DNA of 6,884 bases from an uncultured Prevotella sp. (GCA_937892695.1 CALBJK010000078.1:1-6884); one strand, 5' to 3'; positions 1-6,170 are shown, numbered from the stretch's first letter. Numbers and translations are program-made. Notes: generated by a model from the sequence alone, not told the origin.

Positions 1-300
1 AAAAGTTTGCTGCGCTCCAAGTTATGCCTAACATTAATTCAGTGAACACTAAATAACCATACACCAACTGCCAATAAGAACATTGTTCTTTTCATGAACT
101 ATCCAAGATTCATTCCATAGTTTGACACATCATATTATTAGTGTGTTGATTATCAATGACGTGTATGAACTGCTAAAATCACGTTCTGAAACGTGCATTC
201 AACGCCCAGATGTATGCATCATAATGGTTAACTGATGTACATTCGAAGAAATGCAGGAAACAAATAAACAAAGATGACCCCACACTGCATTTTCGCAACC
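1..300. other. AT-rich intergenic region with several small dyads, no gene seen
   Basis: No convincing coding sequence is visible here on either strand. Short inverted repeats are present: GAACA/TGTTC at 78-88, GTTC/GAAC at 85-99, TTGAT/ATCAA at 146-156 and CACGTT/AACGTG at 180-195. None is followed by a T-run, so they do not look like terminators. They could be protein-binding sites or chance dyads in AT-rich DNA. Whatever gene lies to the left is outside the window. Confidence 0.5.
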
Positions 301-305
301 GAAAT

Positions 306-337
306 TTTGCATTTTCAAAATAAAAGTCGTAACTTTG
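306..337 (+). promoter_or_regulatory. Bacteroidetes-type promoter for the tRNA-Leu gene
   Basis: TTTG at 306-309 and TAACTTTG at 330-337 are separated by 20 bp. This is an exact match to the Bacteroidetes primary-sigma consensus (TTTG, 19-21 bp, TAnnTTTG). The -7 element ends 13 bp before the first base of the tRNA, so transcription should begin only a few bases upstream of the mature 5' end. Confidence 0.85.
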
Positions 338-350
338 CACTCGCTCTTAT

Positions 351-432
351 GCCCAGATGGCGGAATAGGTAGACGCGCTGGTCTCAAACACCAGTGGAGC
401 AATCCATCCCGGTTCGAGCCCGGGTCTGGGTA
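351..432 (+). tRNA. tRNA-Leu, anticodon CAA
   Basis: A complete class II cloverleaf can be drawn. The acceptor stem pairs GCCCAGA (351-357) with TCTGGGT (425-431), with a G-U first pair and discriminator A at 432. The anticodon stem is CTGGT (378-382)/ACCAG (390-394), with loop CTCAAAC and anticodon CAA at 385-387, which reads UUG leucine codons. A long variable arm, TGGA/TCCA (395-406), is typical of tRNA-Leu, and the discriminator A also fits leucine. The T arm is CCCGG/CCGGG (408-424) around a TTCGAGC loop. CCA is not encoded (the 3' sequence is ACAT), so it would be added after transcription. The gene sits alone between its own promoter and terminator. Confidence 0.97.
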
Positions 433-442
433 CATAACAAAT

Positions 443-484
443 CGGCTAAGCTGTTGGTAATCATTGCTTAGCCGTTTTTATTTT
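443..484 (+). terminator. Intrinsic terminator of the tRNA-Leu gene
   Basis: A perfect 9-bp stem, CGGCTAAGC (443-451) with GCTTAGCCG (466-474), has a 14-nt loop and is followed directly by TTTTTATTTT. It begins 11 nt after the tRNA end and isolates the tRNA transcript from the acetyltransferase gene downstream. Confidence 0.9.
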
Positions 485-560
485 GCTTTATCATTTCCGT
501 TCTATTCCCTTCCCGACTTACATTTATGTCTGACAGCAATGAATTTTTGCTGGGATTTAC

Positions 561-568
561 TATCTTTG
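561..568 (+). promoter_or_regulatory. Candidate -7 element for the GNAT gene at 591
   Basis: TATCTTTG matches TAnnTTTG exactly and lies 22 bp before the proposed start codon, which would give a short leader. No TTTG occurs at the expected 19-21 bp upstream; the nearest, at 546-549, is only 11 bp away. The assignment therefore rests on the -7 match and position alone. Confidence 0.45.
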
Positions 569-590
569 CAATCATTATAAACAACCTGTC

Positions 591-1124
591 ATGCGTCAAC
601 ATTACATCAATTCATCCGACCATCCTTTGTACGAGACATTCCAGAACTTATATCACACCAGCTTTCCCCTGTTTGAGCAACGTTCTAAGGCACAACAAAA
701 AGAGGCTTTTCAGAATGACAAGTACAAGCTTTTGGCCTTTACGGAAAACGAAACCTTTCTTGGTTTTATTTCTTATTGGTCATTCGGCACTTACTGTTAT
801 ATCGAACATTTCGCTGTCAATACAGATTTAAGAGGGAAAGGATATGGGAGCCATTTGCTAGGAACATTCATCCAGTCAATCGACAAAATTGTTTTATTAG
901 AAATCGACCCTATCACAGATGATGTATCGGAAGCCCGTCTGAGATTCTATAAGAGATGCGGCTTTTATGAAAATCCATATCCTCACAAGCACCCTGCATA
1001 CAGACACGAATTCCGACCACATCCGTTAATAGTGCTTACTACAAAACGGGAAATATCAGAAGAAGAATATCTTACATTTAATCATGATTTGAATACAACA
1101 GTGATGAAAAAAGCTGTCGGGTGA
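591..1124 (+). CDS. GNAT-family N-acetyltransferase
   Basis: Predicted 177-residue cytoplasmic acetyltransferase that would transfer an acetyl group from acetyl-CoA to an amine; the substrate cannot be read from the sequence. The GNAT core is clear: a strand ending in IEHFAVNTDL (about 71-80), then the acetyl-CoA pyrophosphate-binding loop RGKGYGSHLL (81-90), an LEID strand (103-106) and the closing helix and strand ARLRFYKRCGFYENPY (115-130). A C-terminal extension has HPAYRHE and PHPLIVLT blocks (134-150) and ends EEEYLTFNHDLNTTVMKK. I recall this pattern from a small-molecule GNAT group common in Bacteroidetes and Firmicutes. The ATG at 591 is chosen because it fits the normal GNAT N-terminus and follows a -7 element; there is no Shine-Dalgarno. 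The gene is lower in G+C than murF: 26 and 22 G+C per 60 bases at 661-720 and 841-900, against 38 and 29 at 4021-4080 and 4381-4440. Recent acquisition or relaxed selection are possible. No terminator is evident after it. Confidence 0.88.
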   Translation: MRQHYINSSDHPLYETFQNLYHTSFPLFEQRSKAQQKEAFQNDKYKLLAFTENETFLGFISYWSFGTYCYIEHFAVNTDLRGKGYGSHLLGTFIQSIDKIVLLEIDPITDDVSEARLRFYKRCGFYENPYPHKHPAYRHEFRPHPLIVLTTKREISEEEYLTFNHDLNTTVMKKAVG

Positions 1125-1510
1125 GTAATGTTCGTGCTTTGCCATAGTGGCATGAATGATGTCGCTATCATCTGCCATTCATTTTCTGAAAAGATTGTTC
1201 TTCCGGGAATTATTCTATCGGGCTCTGCTCTGCCGGCTGCATGCGTACCACAATGGTAACGGACAGAACCTGTGTGTCGAATTTATGCACACCTGTAAAG
1301 ATACGCAAAGAATGGTAAGTGACGAAAATAATCTTATTTGTCCGTTCGTCATAGTGGTTTAACGTTATGGACAAGTCTCGGAGTTCACGTTCCGTCCGAG
1401 AATGTTGTCACCGATAAAGTTGAAGTGGCTACGGCACTGTCGCTCATCGTCTTTCATAGTCAGAGCAGATGACAGGCTATATATGGTGAATGCAGTTCAG
1501 TTTCATTACT
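1125..1510. other. Gap with no supported gene; possible decayed coding sequence
   Basis: This 386-bp stretch lies between the tail-to-tail ends of two acetyltransferase genes. Minus-strand frame 1407-1213 is open for 65 codons, ends in TAA at 1212-1210, and contains a protein-like segment (FTGVHKFDTQVLSVTIVV). It has no ATG near its upstream end, where a TGA stop lies at 1410-1408. A separate 30-codon minus frame (starting MKDDERQCR) covers the adjacent upstream part. On the plus strand one frame is open from 1156 to well past 1510, interrupted only by a stop at 1360-1362. Long open frames on both strands, broken by single stops, suggest a former gene, but no family is recognised. A short dyad, TGCCA/TGGCA, lies at 1140-1152. 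No terminator is recognised for either flanking gene. Confidence 0.35.
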
Positions 1511-1957
1511 TTACATTGGTTGTTGCATGTGCAATATCGGGAATGGCTTTCCTACAGAGTCAGTTTCATCCCTTCCTACGACCTTATAGCCCATGCGGAG
1601 ATAAAAGCAGAAAGCCTGTCCGTTGTCCTCGTTAACATCAACTTTATAAATGTGGCAGCAGTTGACAGCATGTTCCACCAAAGCCCTGCCATACCCACAG
1701 CCTTGCGCTTCGGGCATAACGAAGAGCATTTCCAATAAGTCGTCGCTCAGCCCCATAAAGGCGGCAATATGGCCGGCTGCATCACGTATGGCAAAAAGTC
1801 TGACAGCAGGTAAATACCGGTCACGCACCAATGGCTTGAAAAAGGCGATATCGTCTTCGGTCAGGAAATGGTGCGAGCTGCGCACTGCCCTTTCCCAGAC
1901 ACCCAGCAACTCGTATTTGATATCTTCCGACAAGTTATGTATTCTTTCTATTTCCAT
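1511..1957 (-). CDS. YjaB-like GNAT N-acetyltransferase
   Basis: Predicted 148-residue GNAT acetyltransferase, close in length and pattern to E. coli YjaB (about 147 residues). Shared features are an N-terminal VWERAVRSSHHFL block (20-32), a strand LEMLFVMPEAQ (75-85), the acetyl-CoA loop GCGYGRALVEHAV (86-98), VDVNEDNGQAFCFYLRMGYKVVGR (106-129) and a C-terminal ETDSVGKPFPILHM block (131-144). In E. coli this family has been linked to peptidyl-lysine acetylation; the target here is unknown. The gene is downstream of cdaA on the same strand with a 62-bp gap and no clear terminator or consensus promoter between them, so it may be the last gene of a folP-cdaA unit. The ATG at 1957-1955 gives the family's usual N-terminus. 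A five-codon frame (MNVKF, 1978-1961), preceded by purine-rich GAGGAAAAG, stops 3 nt before this ATG and could aid reinitiation, or may be chance. Confidence 0.88.
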   Translation of the reverse strand: MEIERIHNLSEDIKYELLGVWERAVRSSHHFLTEDDIAFFKPLVRDRYLPAVRLFAIRDAAGHIAAFMGLSDDLLEMLFVMPEAQGCGYGRALVEHAVNCCHIYKVDVNEDNGQAFCFYLRMGYKVVGRDETDSVGKPFPILHMQQPM

Positions 1958-2019
1958 TATTTAGAATTTCACATTCATCTTTTCCTCAGAATATCGCAGA
2001 CTAAAGATTAAACTTATTG

Positions 2020-2793
2020 TCACTCTTCTGCCATTTCTTTCGTAAGGATACTTTCGAGCTTCTCTGCCGACAGACGCAACTGGAATTCTCCTTTAATGGC
2101 AACGGATATGCCGCCGGTCTCTTCCGACACTACGATGGCTATGGAGTCGCTGCTCTGCGATATGCCGAGAGCGGCACGATGGCGCAGTCCCAGTTCGCGT
2201 GGAATGTCCTGGTTATGTGACACTGGAAGAATGCAGCCTGCAGCCTTGATTCGCTTGTCGGAGATAATCATGGCACCGTCATGGAGCGGCGAGTTCTTGA
2301 AAAAAATATTTTCTATGAGCCGCTGGTTTATGTTAGCATCTATCAAGTCGCCCGTATCCACGATATCGTCGAGCTTGATAGCCCGTTCGATGACGATGAG
2401 CGCCCCCACCTTGCCGCGCGACATGTCCATACAAGCCATTACAAGGGGCATTATGGTCTTCTTGTCAGCATCGACATCTTTCTTCCCCGACGAGAGGAAA
2501 CGCATGACAGCCTTGAACCGTTGGTGCGCTCCAAGCGAATAGAGGAACTTGCGGATTTCTTCCTGAAACAGCACAATCAGACCGATAACACCGACGCTCA
2601 CCAGTTTGTCCATGATAGAGCCGAGCAGCCGCATTTCAAGCACCTGACTCACGAACAGCCATATTATAACAAACACAATGATACCGATGAAGACGTTGAG
2701 CGATCGGCTCTCCTTCATCAGACGGTAGGCATAATAGAGAATCAATGCCACCAGAAAGATATCGACTACATCTTTTATTCCGAATTCAATCAT
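2020..2793 (-). CDS. cdaA: Diadenylate cyclase CdaA (membrane-bound c-di-AMP synthase)
   Basis: Predicted 257-residue membrane enzyme that condenses two ATP into cyclic di-AMP. Three hydrophobic segments near the N-terminus (about 10-25, 34-50 and 63-76) match the CdaA membrane anchor. The cytoplasmic DAC (DisA_N) domain follows: GALIVIER (130-137), the catalytic motif LHDGAMII (170-177, DGA at 172-174), the second signature RHRAALG (204-210), and SEETGG (223-228), which ends the nucleotide-binding fold. All expected motifs are intact and the length is near that of Firmicutes CdaA (about 273). The start codon lies inside the end of folP (8-nt overlap, reading ATGATTGA), which implies translational coupling. 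In Firmicutes cdaA is usually followed by cdaR and glmM; neither is visible here, so regulation of the cyclase must differ or be encoded elsewhere. An acetyltransferase gene follows downstream. Confidence 0.96.
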   Translation of the reverse strand: MIEFGIKDVVDIFLVALILYYAYRLMKESRSLNVFIGIIVFVIIWLFVSQVLEMRLLGSIMDKLVSVGVIGLIVLFQEEIRKFLYSLGAHQRFKAVMRFLSSGKKDVDADKKTIMPLVMACMDMSRGKVGALIVIERAIKLDDIVDTGDLIDANINQRLIENIFFKNSPLHDGAMIISDKRIKAAGCILPVSHNQDIPRELGLRHRAALGISQSSDSIAIVVSEETGGISVAIKGEFQLRLSAEKLESILTKEMAEE

Positions 2794-3616
2794 GCAGTCT
2801 GGCCTTTTCTGTTATTTCAACTGACTCTACAGCCTCCTTCACGTCGTGTACGCGAAGAATCGACGCGCCCTTCATCAGAGCTATGGTGTCAAGCACCGAC
2901 GTACCGTTGAGGGCTGTAGTAGGATCGCCTCCGACAAGTTTGTAAATCATGGTCTTGCGCGACACGCCAACAAGCAGCGGCAACCCCATCACGGTCAGCT
3001 TGTCAAGCGAGCTGATGATGTCATAGTTCTGGTCGAGTGTCTTGCCGAATCCGAATCCGGGGTCAAGGATTATGTCTTTTGCCCCGAGACTGTGCAGCCG
3101 CTCCACCTCTTCGGCAAAAGCCATGAGCATTGTCTCTATCGTTGGCTTCACTGACATCAGAATGTACGGCACGCCCAGTCGGGCGACAGTCTCAAACATG
3201 TCGCCACATTCATGTATGGGTTGCCCGACGATACCGGTGATGCCGCCTTCAGACACATCGTTTATTATGTCCGCCCCGAATTCCTCTATACACCTCCGGG
3301 CTACCGCAGGGCGGTAAGTGTCGACCGATACAGCCACGTCGGGCTGTTCACGGCGCACTATGGCCAGAGCACGGCGCAGCCGCTCTGTCTCCTCCTCTTC
3401 GCTTACAACATCGGCACCGGGACGTGTAGAGAACGCGCCCACGTCGATGATGCTACCGCCTTCGCTGACTATTGTGTTGGCTCGCGAAGCTATTTCTTCC
3501 TCTGTCTGCTTCCGGCTTCCGGCATAAAAAGAATCGGGAGTGGCATTGAGAATGCCCATCACCTTTGGCACGGAAAGGTCGAGAAGCCGACCCTTCACAT
3601 TTATCGTGTATTCCAT
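2786..3616 (-). CDS. folP: Dihydropteroate synthase
   Basis: Predicted 276-residue cytoplasmic TIM-barrel enzyme of folate synthesis. It joins p-aminobenzoate to 6-hydroxymethyl-7,8-dihydropterin pyrophosphate and is the target of sulfonamides. Both family signatures are present: GILNATPDSF (21-30) and IIDVGAFSTRPGA (56-68). Substrate-binding residues expected from E. coli FolP are seen as Asn24, Asp58, Thr64/Arg65, Asp99, Asn119, Asp185 (in LDPGFGFGKT), Lys221 (in GVSRKTMI) and Arg255/His257 (in RVHDV). The length is normal (E. coli 282). Two segments depart from the familiar pattern: NATPDSFYAG rather than NVTPDSFSDG, and YILMSVKPT (151-159) where E. coli has a MHMQG-type segment. These may be lineage-typical. 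It is the first gene of a minus-strand unit and overlaps cdaA by 8 nt. The ATG at 3616-3614 fits the family N-terminus and lies about 33 bp from a candidate -7 element. Confidence 0.96.
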   Translation of the reverse strand: MEYTINVKGRLLDLSVPKVMGILNATPDSFYAGSRKQTEEEIASRANTIVSEGGSIIDVGAFSTRPGADVVSEEEETERLRRALAIVRREQPDVAVSVDTYRPAVARRCIEEFGADIINDVSEGGITGIVGQPIHECGDMFETVARLGVPYILMSVKPTIETMLMAFAEEVERLHSLGAKDIILDPGFGFGKTLDQNYDIISSLDKLTVMGLPLLVGVSRKTMIYKLVGGDPTTALNGTSVLDTIALMKGASILRVHDVKEAVESVEITEKARLHD

Positions 3617-3648
3617 CTCAAATTGCTTAAATACTGCAAAGATTTTTG

Positions 3649-3656
3649 CAAATATA
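3649..3656 (-). promoter_or_regulatory. Candidate -7 element for the folP-cdaA unit
   Basis: Read on the minus strand this is TATATTTG, an exact match to TAnnTTTG, about 33 bp upstream of the folP start. No good TTTG lies 19-21 bp further upstream. A weaker alternative nearby is AATCTTTG (3644-3637) with TTTA (3667-3664) at 19-bp spacing. Either would give a very short folP leader. Confidence 0.45.
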
Positions 3657-3700
3657 AGGATATTAAATGAGAATAGATGTTGCTGTTACATTTTTTGCAC

Positions 3701-3708
3701 TAACTTTG
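3701..3708 (+). promoter_or_regulatory. -7 element of the murF promoter
   Basis: TAACTTTG followed by CA is identical to the -7 element of the tRNA-Leu promoter at 330-337. The upstream box is weak: there is no exact TTTG at 19-21 bp, only GTTG at 3679-3682 with an 18-bp spacer. Transcription would start near 3715, leaving a leader of about 107 nt before murF. It lies about 45 bp from the divergent folP -7 candidate. Confidence 0.6.
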
Positions 3709-3742
3709 CATAAGTTAGAGAGGACGGTACGGCGAGGGCCAA

Positions 3743-3792
3743 TCTGTTCCAGAATGAAGGCGCGACGTGATAACAGAAACGTCGCAAAACAG
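3743..3792 (+). promoter_or_regulatory. Foldable murF 5' leader (hairpin with possible pseudoknot)
   Basis: A perfect 7-bp inverted repeat, GCGACGT (3762-3768) with ACGTCGC (3779-3785), encloses a 10-nt loop. That loop contains AACAGA (3772-3777), which is complementary to TCTGTT (3743-3748) upstream, so a pseudoknot could form. A second AACAG (3788-3792) just after the hairpin could compete for the same upstream strand. No T-run follows, so this is not a terminator. It matches no riboswitch class that I recognise. Pairing is seen directly in the sequence; function is inference, and short pairings of this size can arise by chance. Confidence 0.35.
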
Positions 3793-3831
3793 GGAAATGG
3801 CAAGACTAATAAACATCAGCAATGGAAATAA
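3754..3831 (+). CDS. Possible 25-codon leader frame overlapping the murF start
   Basis: An ATG at 3754 opens a 25-codon frame that begins MKARRDNRN, ends KHQQWK and stops at TAA 3829-3831, overlapping the first 10 nt of murF. The peptide is rich in Arg, Lys, Asn and Gln, with no hydrophobic core or signal sequence. The hairpin of the leader lies within it. The overlap could couple translation to murF, but no ribosome-binding signal or family similarity supports it, and such a frame can arise by chance. Confidence 0.2.
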   Translation: MKARRDNRNVAKQGNGKTNKHQQWK

Positions 3832-5117
3832 AAGAACTGTACGAAATTTTCAAGAAACACCCCGTAGTGACAACGGACAGCCGCAATTGTCCGGAGGGCA
3901 GCATCTTCTTCGCCCTCAAGGGAGTATCGTTTGACGGCAACAAGTTTGCAGCATCTGCATTAGACAAGGGCTGCGCCTACGCCGTAGTCGACGAGAAGGA
4001 ATATGCCACCGACACGCGCTGCATTCTCGTCGACGACTGTCTGGAGACGCTGCGCCAACTGGCACACCTCCACCGCCTCACGCTTGGCACACGCATCATC
4101 GGCATTACAGGCACGAACGGCAAGACCACAACAAAAGAACTTGTCTCGGCTGTGCTTGCAAAAAAATATGACGTACTCCACACCGAGGGCAACTTCAACA
4201 ACGACATCGGCGTGCCCAAGACACTGCTTCGTCTGACCGCAAAGCATGAGATTGGCGTGATAGAGATGGGGGCAAGCCATCCGGGCGACATCAGGCATCT
4301 GGTAGAAATAGTAGAACCCGACTACGGCATCATCACCAACGTGGGGCGTGCCCACCTGAAGGGATTCGGTTCGTTCGAAGGCGTAATCAAGACAAAAGGA
4401 GAACTCTACGACTATCTCCGCACGAAAAAGGACAGCACGGTCTTTATAAACGGCGAAGACAACCGTCTGCTCGGCATAGCCCACGGGCTGAAGCTCGTGC
4501 GCTATGGGCTGACCGAGGCCGACAACCTGTATGTGTCAGGACGAATGGGTGAATGCAGTCCATACCTCAGCTTCAAATGGCGACATGGCGACGGGCAGTG
4601 GCACAAGGTAGAGACACATCTGATAGGGGCATACAATGTCTACAACATGCTGGCTGCCGTCTGCATCGGACTTTATTTCGAGGTTGCCCCACAACTCATC
4701 GACGAGGCTCTGTCGTCCTACGTGCCTAGCAACGACCGCTCCGAACTGGAAGAGACAAAGCATAACCATCTCATAGTAGATGCCTACAATGCCAACCCGA
4801 CAAGCATGAATGCGGCAATCGAAAACTTCCGCCGTATGGATGTAGAAAACAAGATGCTTATCCTCGGCGACATGAACGAGCTGGGTTCATACAGCGGCGA
4901 GGAGCACCAGAAGCTTGTAGACAGTCTGATGAATTGGGGTTTCACCGACGTATGGCTCGTAGGGCCGGAGTTTGCCAAAACAGATTGCAGCTTCCGAAAG
5001 TTCGACAATGTAGAAGATGTGAAGACGGCAATAGAGAAAAACCGTCCCGAACATCGCTTCATCCTCATAAAGGGGAGCAACAGCATCAGGCTCTTCACGC
5101 TGCCCCAACTGCTGTAA
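3822..5117 (+). CDS. murF: UDP-N-acetylmuramoyl-tripeptide--D-alanyl-D-alanine ligase (MurF)
   Basis: Predicted 431-residue cytoplasmic Mur ligase. It uses ATP to add D-Ala-D-Ala to UDP-MurNAc-tripeptide, the last soluble step before lipid I formation. The N-terminal substrate domain has TTDSRNCPEGSIFFALKG (17-34), the MurF-type TDSR...G.lFfAl.G pattern. The central ATPase domain has the P-loop GITGTNGKTTTKE (94-106), TEGNFNNDIGVP (121-132), EMGAS (148-152), TNVGRAHL (172-179) and TKGEL (191-195), whose Lys192 is by position the likely carbamylated metal-binding lysine. The C-terminal domain shows YNANPTSM (322-329), LGDMNELG (348-355) and KGSNSIR (417-423). Length is near the family norm (E. 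coli 452). It stands apart from the usual mur gene cluster, as a single gene with its own promoter and terminator. The ATG at 3822 gives the correct N-terminus; the nearest upstream ATG (3797) is out of frame. Confidence 0.97.
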   Translation: MEIKELYEIFKKHPVVTTDSRNCPEGSIFFALKGVSFDGNKFAASALDKGCAYAVVDEKEYATDTRCILVDDCLETLRQLAHLHRLTLGTRIIGITGTNGKTTTKELVSAVLAKKYDVLHTEGNFNNDIGVPKTLLRLTAKHEIGVIEMGASHPGDIRHLVEIVEPDYGIITNVGRAHLKGFGSFEGVIKTKGELYDYLRTKKDSTVFINGEDNRLLGIAHGLKLVRYGLTEADNLYVSGRMGECSPYLSFKWRHGDGQWHKVETHLIGAYNVYNMLAAVCIGLYFEVAPQLIDEALSSYVPSNDRSELEETKHNHLIVDAYNANPTSMNAAIENFRRMDVENKMLILGDMNELGSYSGEEHQKLVDSLMNWGFTDVWLVGPEFAKTDCSFRKFDNVEDVKTAIEKNRPEHRFILIKGSNSIRLFTLPQLL

Positions 5118-5215
5118 TACGGCAACATAAGAAAGCATACATTCTTCGCATAAAGGAGACGGCATTGTTTCCGTTATCATTTAAGGCAATAAAAAGACAA
5201 GCCGCATTTCAGAAT

Positions 5216-5256
5216 ATGGGTGTCAAAGGACGAAATCCTTTGTACACCCATTTTTT
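5216..5256 (+). terminator. Strong intrinsic terminator after murF
   Basis: Arms 5216-5230 and 5236-5251 form a 15-bp stem with a single bulged T at 5243 and a CGAAA loop, followed by a run of six T (5251-5256). It lies about 100 nt after the murF stop and 24 nt from the stop of the convergent AraC-family gene. On the minus strand the bases after the stem are only modestly T-rich, so it mainly serves murF, though it may act in both directions. Confidence 0.9.
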
Positions 5257-5279
5257 CATGGAGAACAGAAAACGGCAGT

Positions 5280-6170
5280 CTAAATTCCGCTTTTCCGGTA
5301 TTCTCTAGGCGACATGCCTACATGGTCTTTGAAGTACTTGCCCAAGAACGACTGATTGGAGAAATTCATCTCCTGGGCAATTTCCTTGATGCTCTTCGTC
5401 GAATTTTTCAACAGTACACGCAATTCTAACGTCACGTAATTGTCCACCCACTCCGTAGGGGTGCGCCGGCTGATTGCCCTAACCGTTTCTGAAAGATATT
5501 TGGGCGAGATGCACATTGTCTGAGCATACCACCCCACTCTGCGCTCCGTCCGGAAATTGCGTTCGACCAGACGCACAAAGTCGGTAAATATCTTCTCGGC
5601 TCTGGTGCTGTACTGTCCGCCTTCGTTCTGTATGCGGTATATGGTGTTGCTCACGTCATAGACCATCGTGGTGAACACAGAACGTACCATTTCGCTGCGG
5701 AAATGATGGTGTTCGTTGCCTATCATCCCGCGCATCGTCGAATAGTAACGCTTTATCGACTCGGATTCGTCAGCCGTGAGGTGGCACACGGGATGGCTGC
5801 GCGCGAAGAGAAAGAGCGAAGACAATTCGTGAACATTCTTTATGGCTTCGTTGAAAAAGTCATACGAAACTATCATACACAGACCGTCGCAGTCGTCACT
5901 GAACTGGCAACTGTCTGTCACCTGACCTTCTGATACAATAATAAGGTCGCCCGGTACTACTGTGCGCTCTACCGTATCGACTATGTAACATGCCGTTCCT
6001 CTCGTACATAAAGCCAGAAACAGACATTGCATCCGGCACAGTCCGTCGCGCAGACGCACTCTGGTAATGTCGTCGACAAGAAGAATGTCGCCGCCGATAT
6101 GGCTGCCCCCACATGCTTCATACGCCGAAGATACAGTCACATCTCTTAGCATTATTTTGTTTGTCATCAT
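5280..6170 (-). CDS. AraC-family transcriptional regulator with cysteine-rich sensor half
   Basis: Predicted 296-residue DNA-binding regulator. The C-terminal AraC domain (about 192-294) has two helix-turn-helix units: VGWYAQTMCISPKYLSETVRA-type (about 212-232) and SIKEIAQEMNFSNQSFLGKYF-type (about 260-280), followed by the family ending KDHVGMSPREYRK. The N-terminal half (about 20-125) looks like a cupin-type sensor, with RGTACYIVD...VVPGDLIIVSEGQV (57-84) as the typical beta-barrel part. It holds nine cysteines in the first 130 residues (20, 45, 49, 55, 61, 88, 94, 98 and 129) but only one after that. The effector is unknown. The gene converges on murF and is not next to an obvious target operon. 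The start could be 6170 or the second Met at 6167; Met7 is also possible. A candidate -7 lies about 165 bp upstream. Confidence 0.93.
   Translation of the reverse strand: MMTNKIMLRDVTVSSAYEACGGSHIGGDILLVDDITRVRLRDGLCRMQCLFLALCTRGTACYIVDTVERTVVPGDLIIVSEGQVTDSCQFSDDCDGLCMIVSYDFFNEAIKNVHELSSLFLFARSHPVCHLTADESESIKRYYSTMRGMIGNEHHHFRSEMVRSVFTTMVYDVSNTIYRIQNEGGQYSTRAEKIFTDFVRLVERNFRTERRVGWYAQTMCISPKYLSETVRAISRRTPTEWVDNYVTLELRVLLKNSTKSIKEIAQEMNFSNQSFLGKYFKDHVGMSPREYRKSGI

Noticed and set aside
204..212. GCCCAGATG repeats the first nine bases of the tRNA-Leu gene (351-359); considered as an attachment-site duplicate
   Set aside because: Only nine bases match, it is the tRNA 5' end rather than the usual 3' end, and no integrase or element lies between the copies.
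199..435. Minus-strand open frame of 78 codons
   Set aside because: It runs antisense across the tRNA-Leu gene and its promoter; no family features.
526..831. Plus-strand open frame of 101 codons
   Set aside because: It overlaps the GNAT gene in another frame; the GNAT frame has clear motifs and this one has none.
2281..3670. Several long plus-strand frames opposite cdaA and folP
   Set aside because: They are antisense to two genes with intact catalytic motifs, and their translations show no recognisable domain.
3797..3934. ATG at 3797 as an alternative murF start or separate gene
   Set aside because: It is out of frame with murF and gives a 45-codon product with no recognisable features.
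3960..4484. Minus-strand frame of 174 codons opposite murF
   Set aside because: Shadow of murF, which carries all Mur ligase motifs on the other strand.
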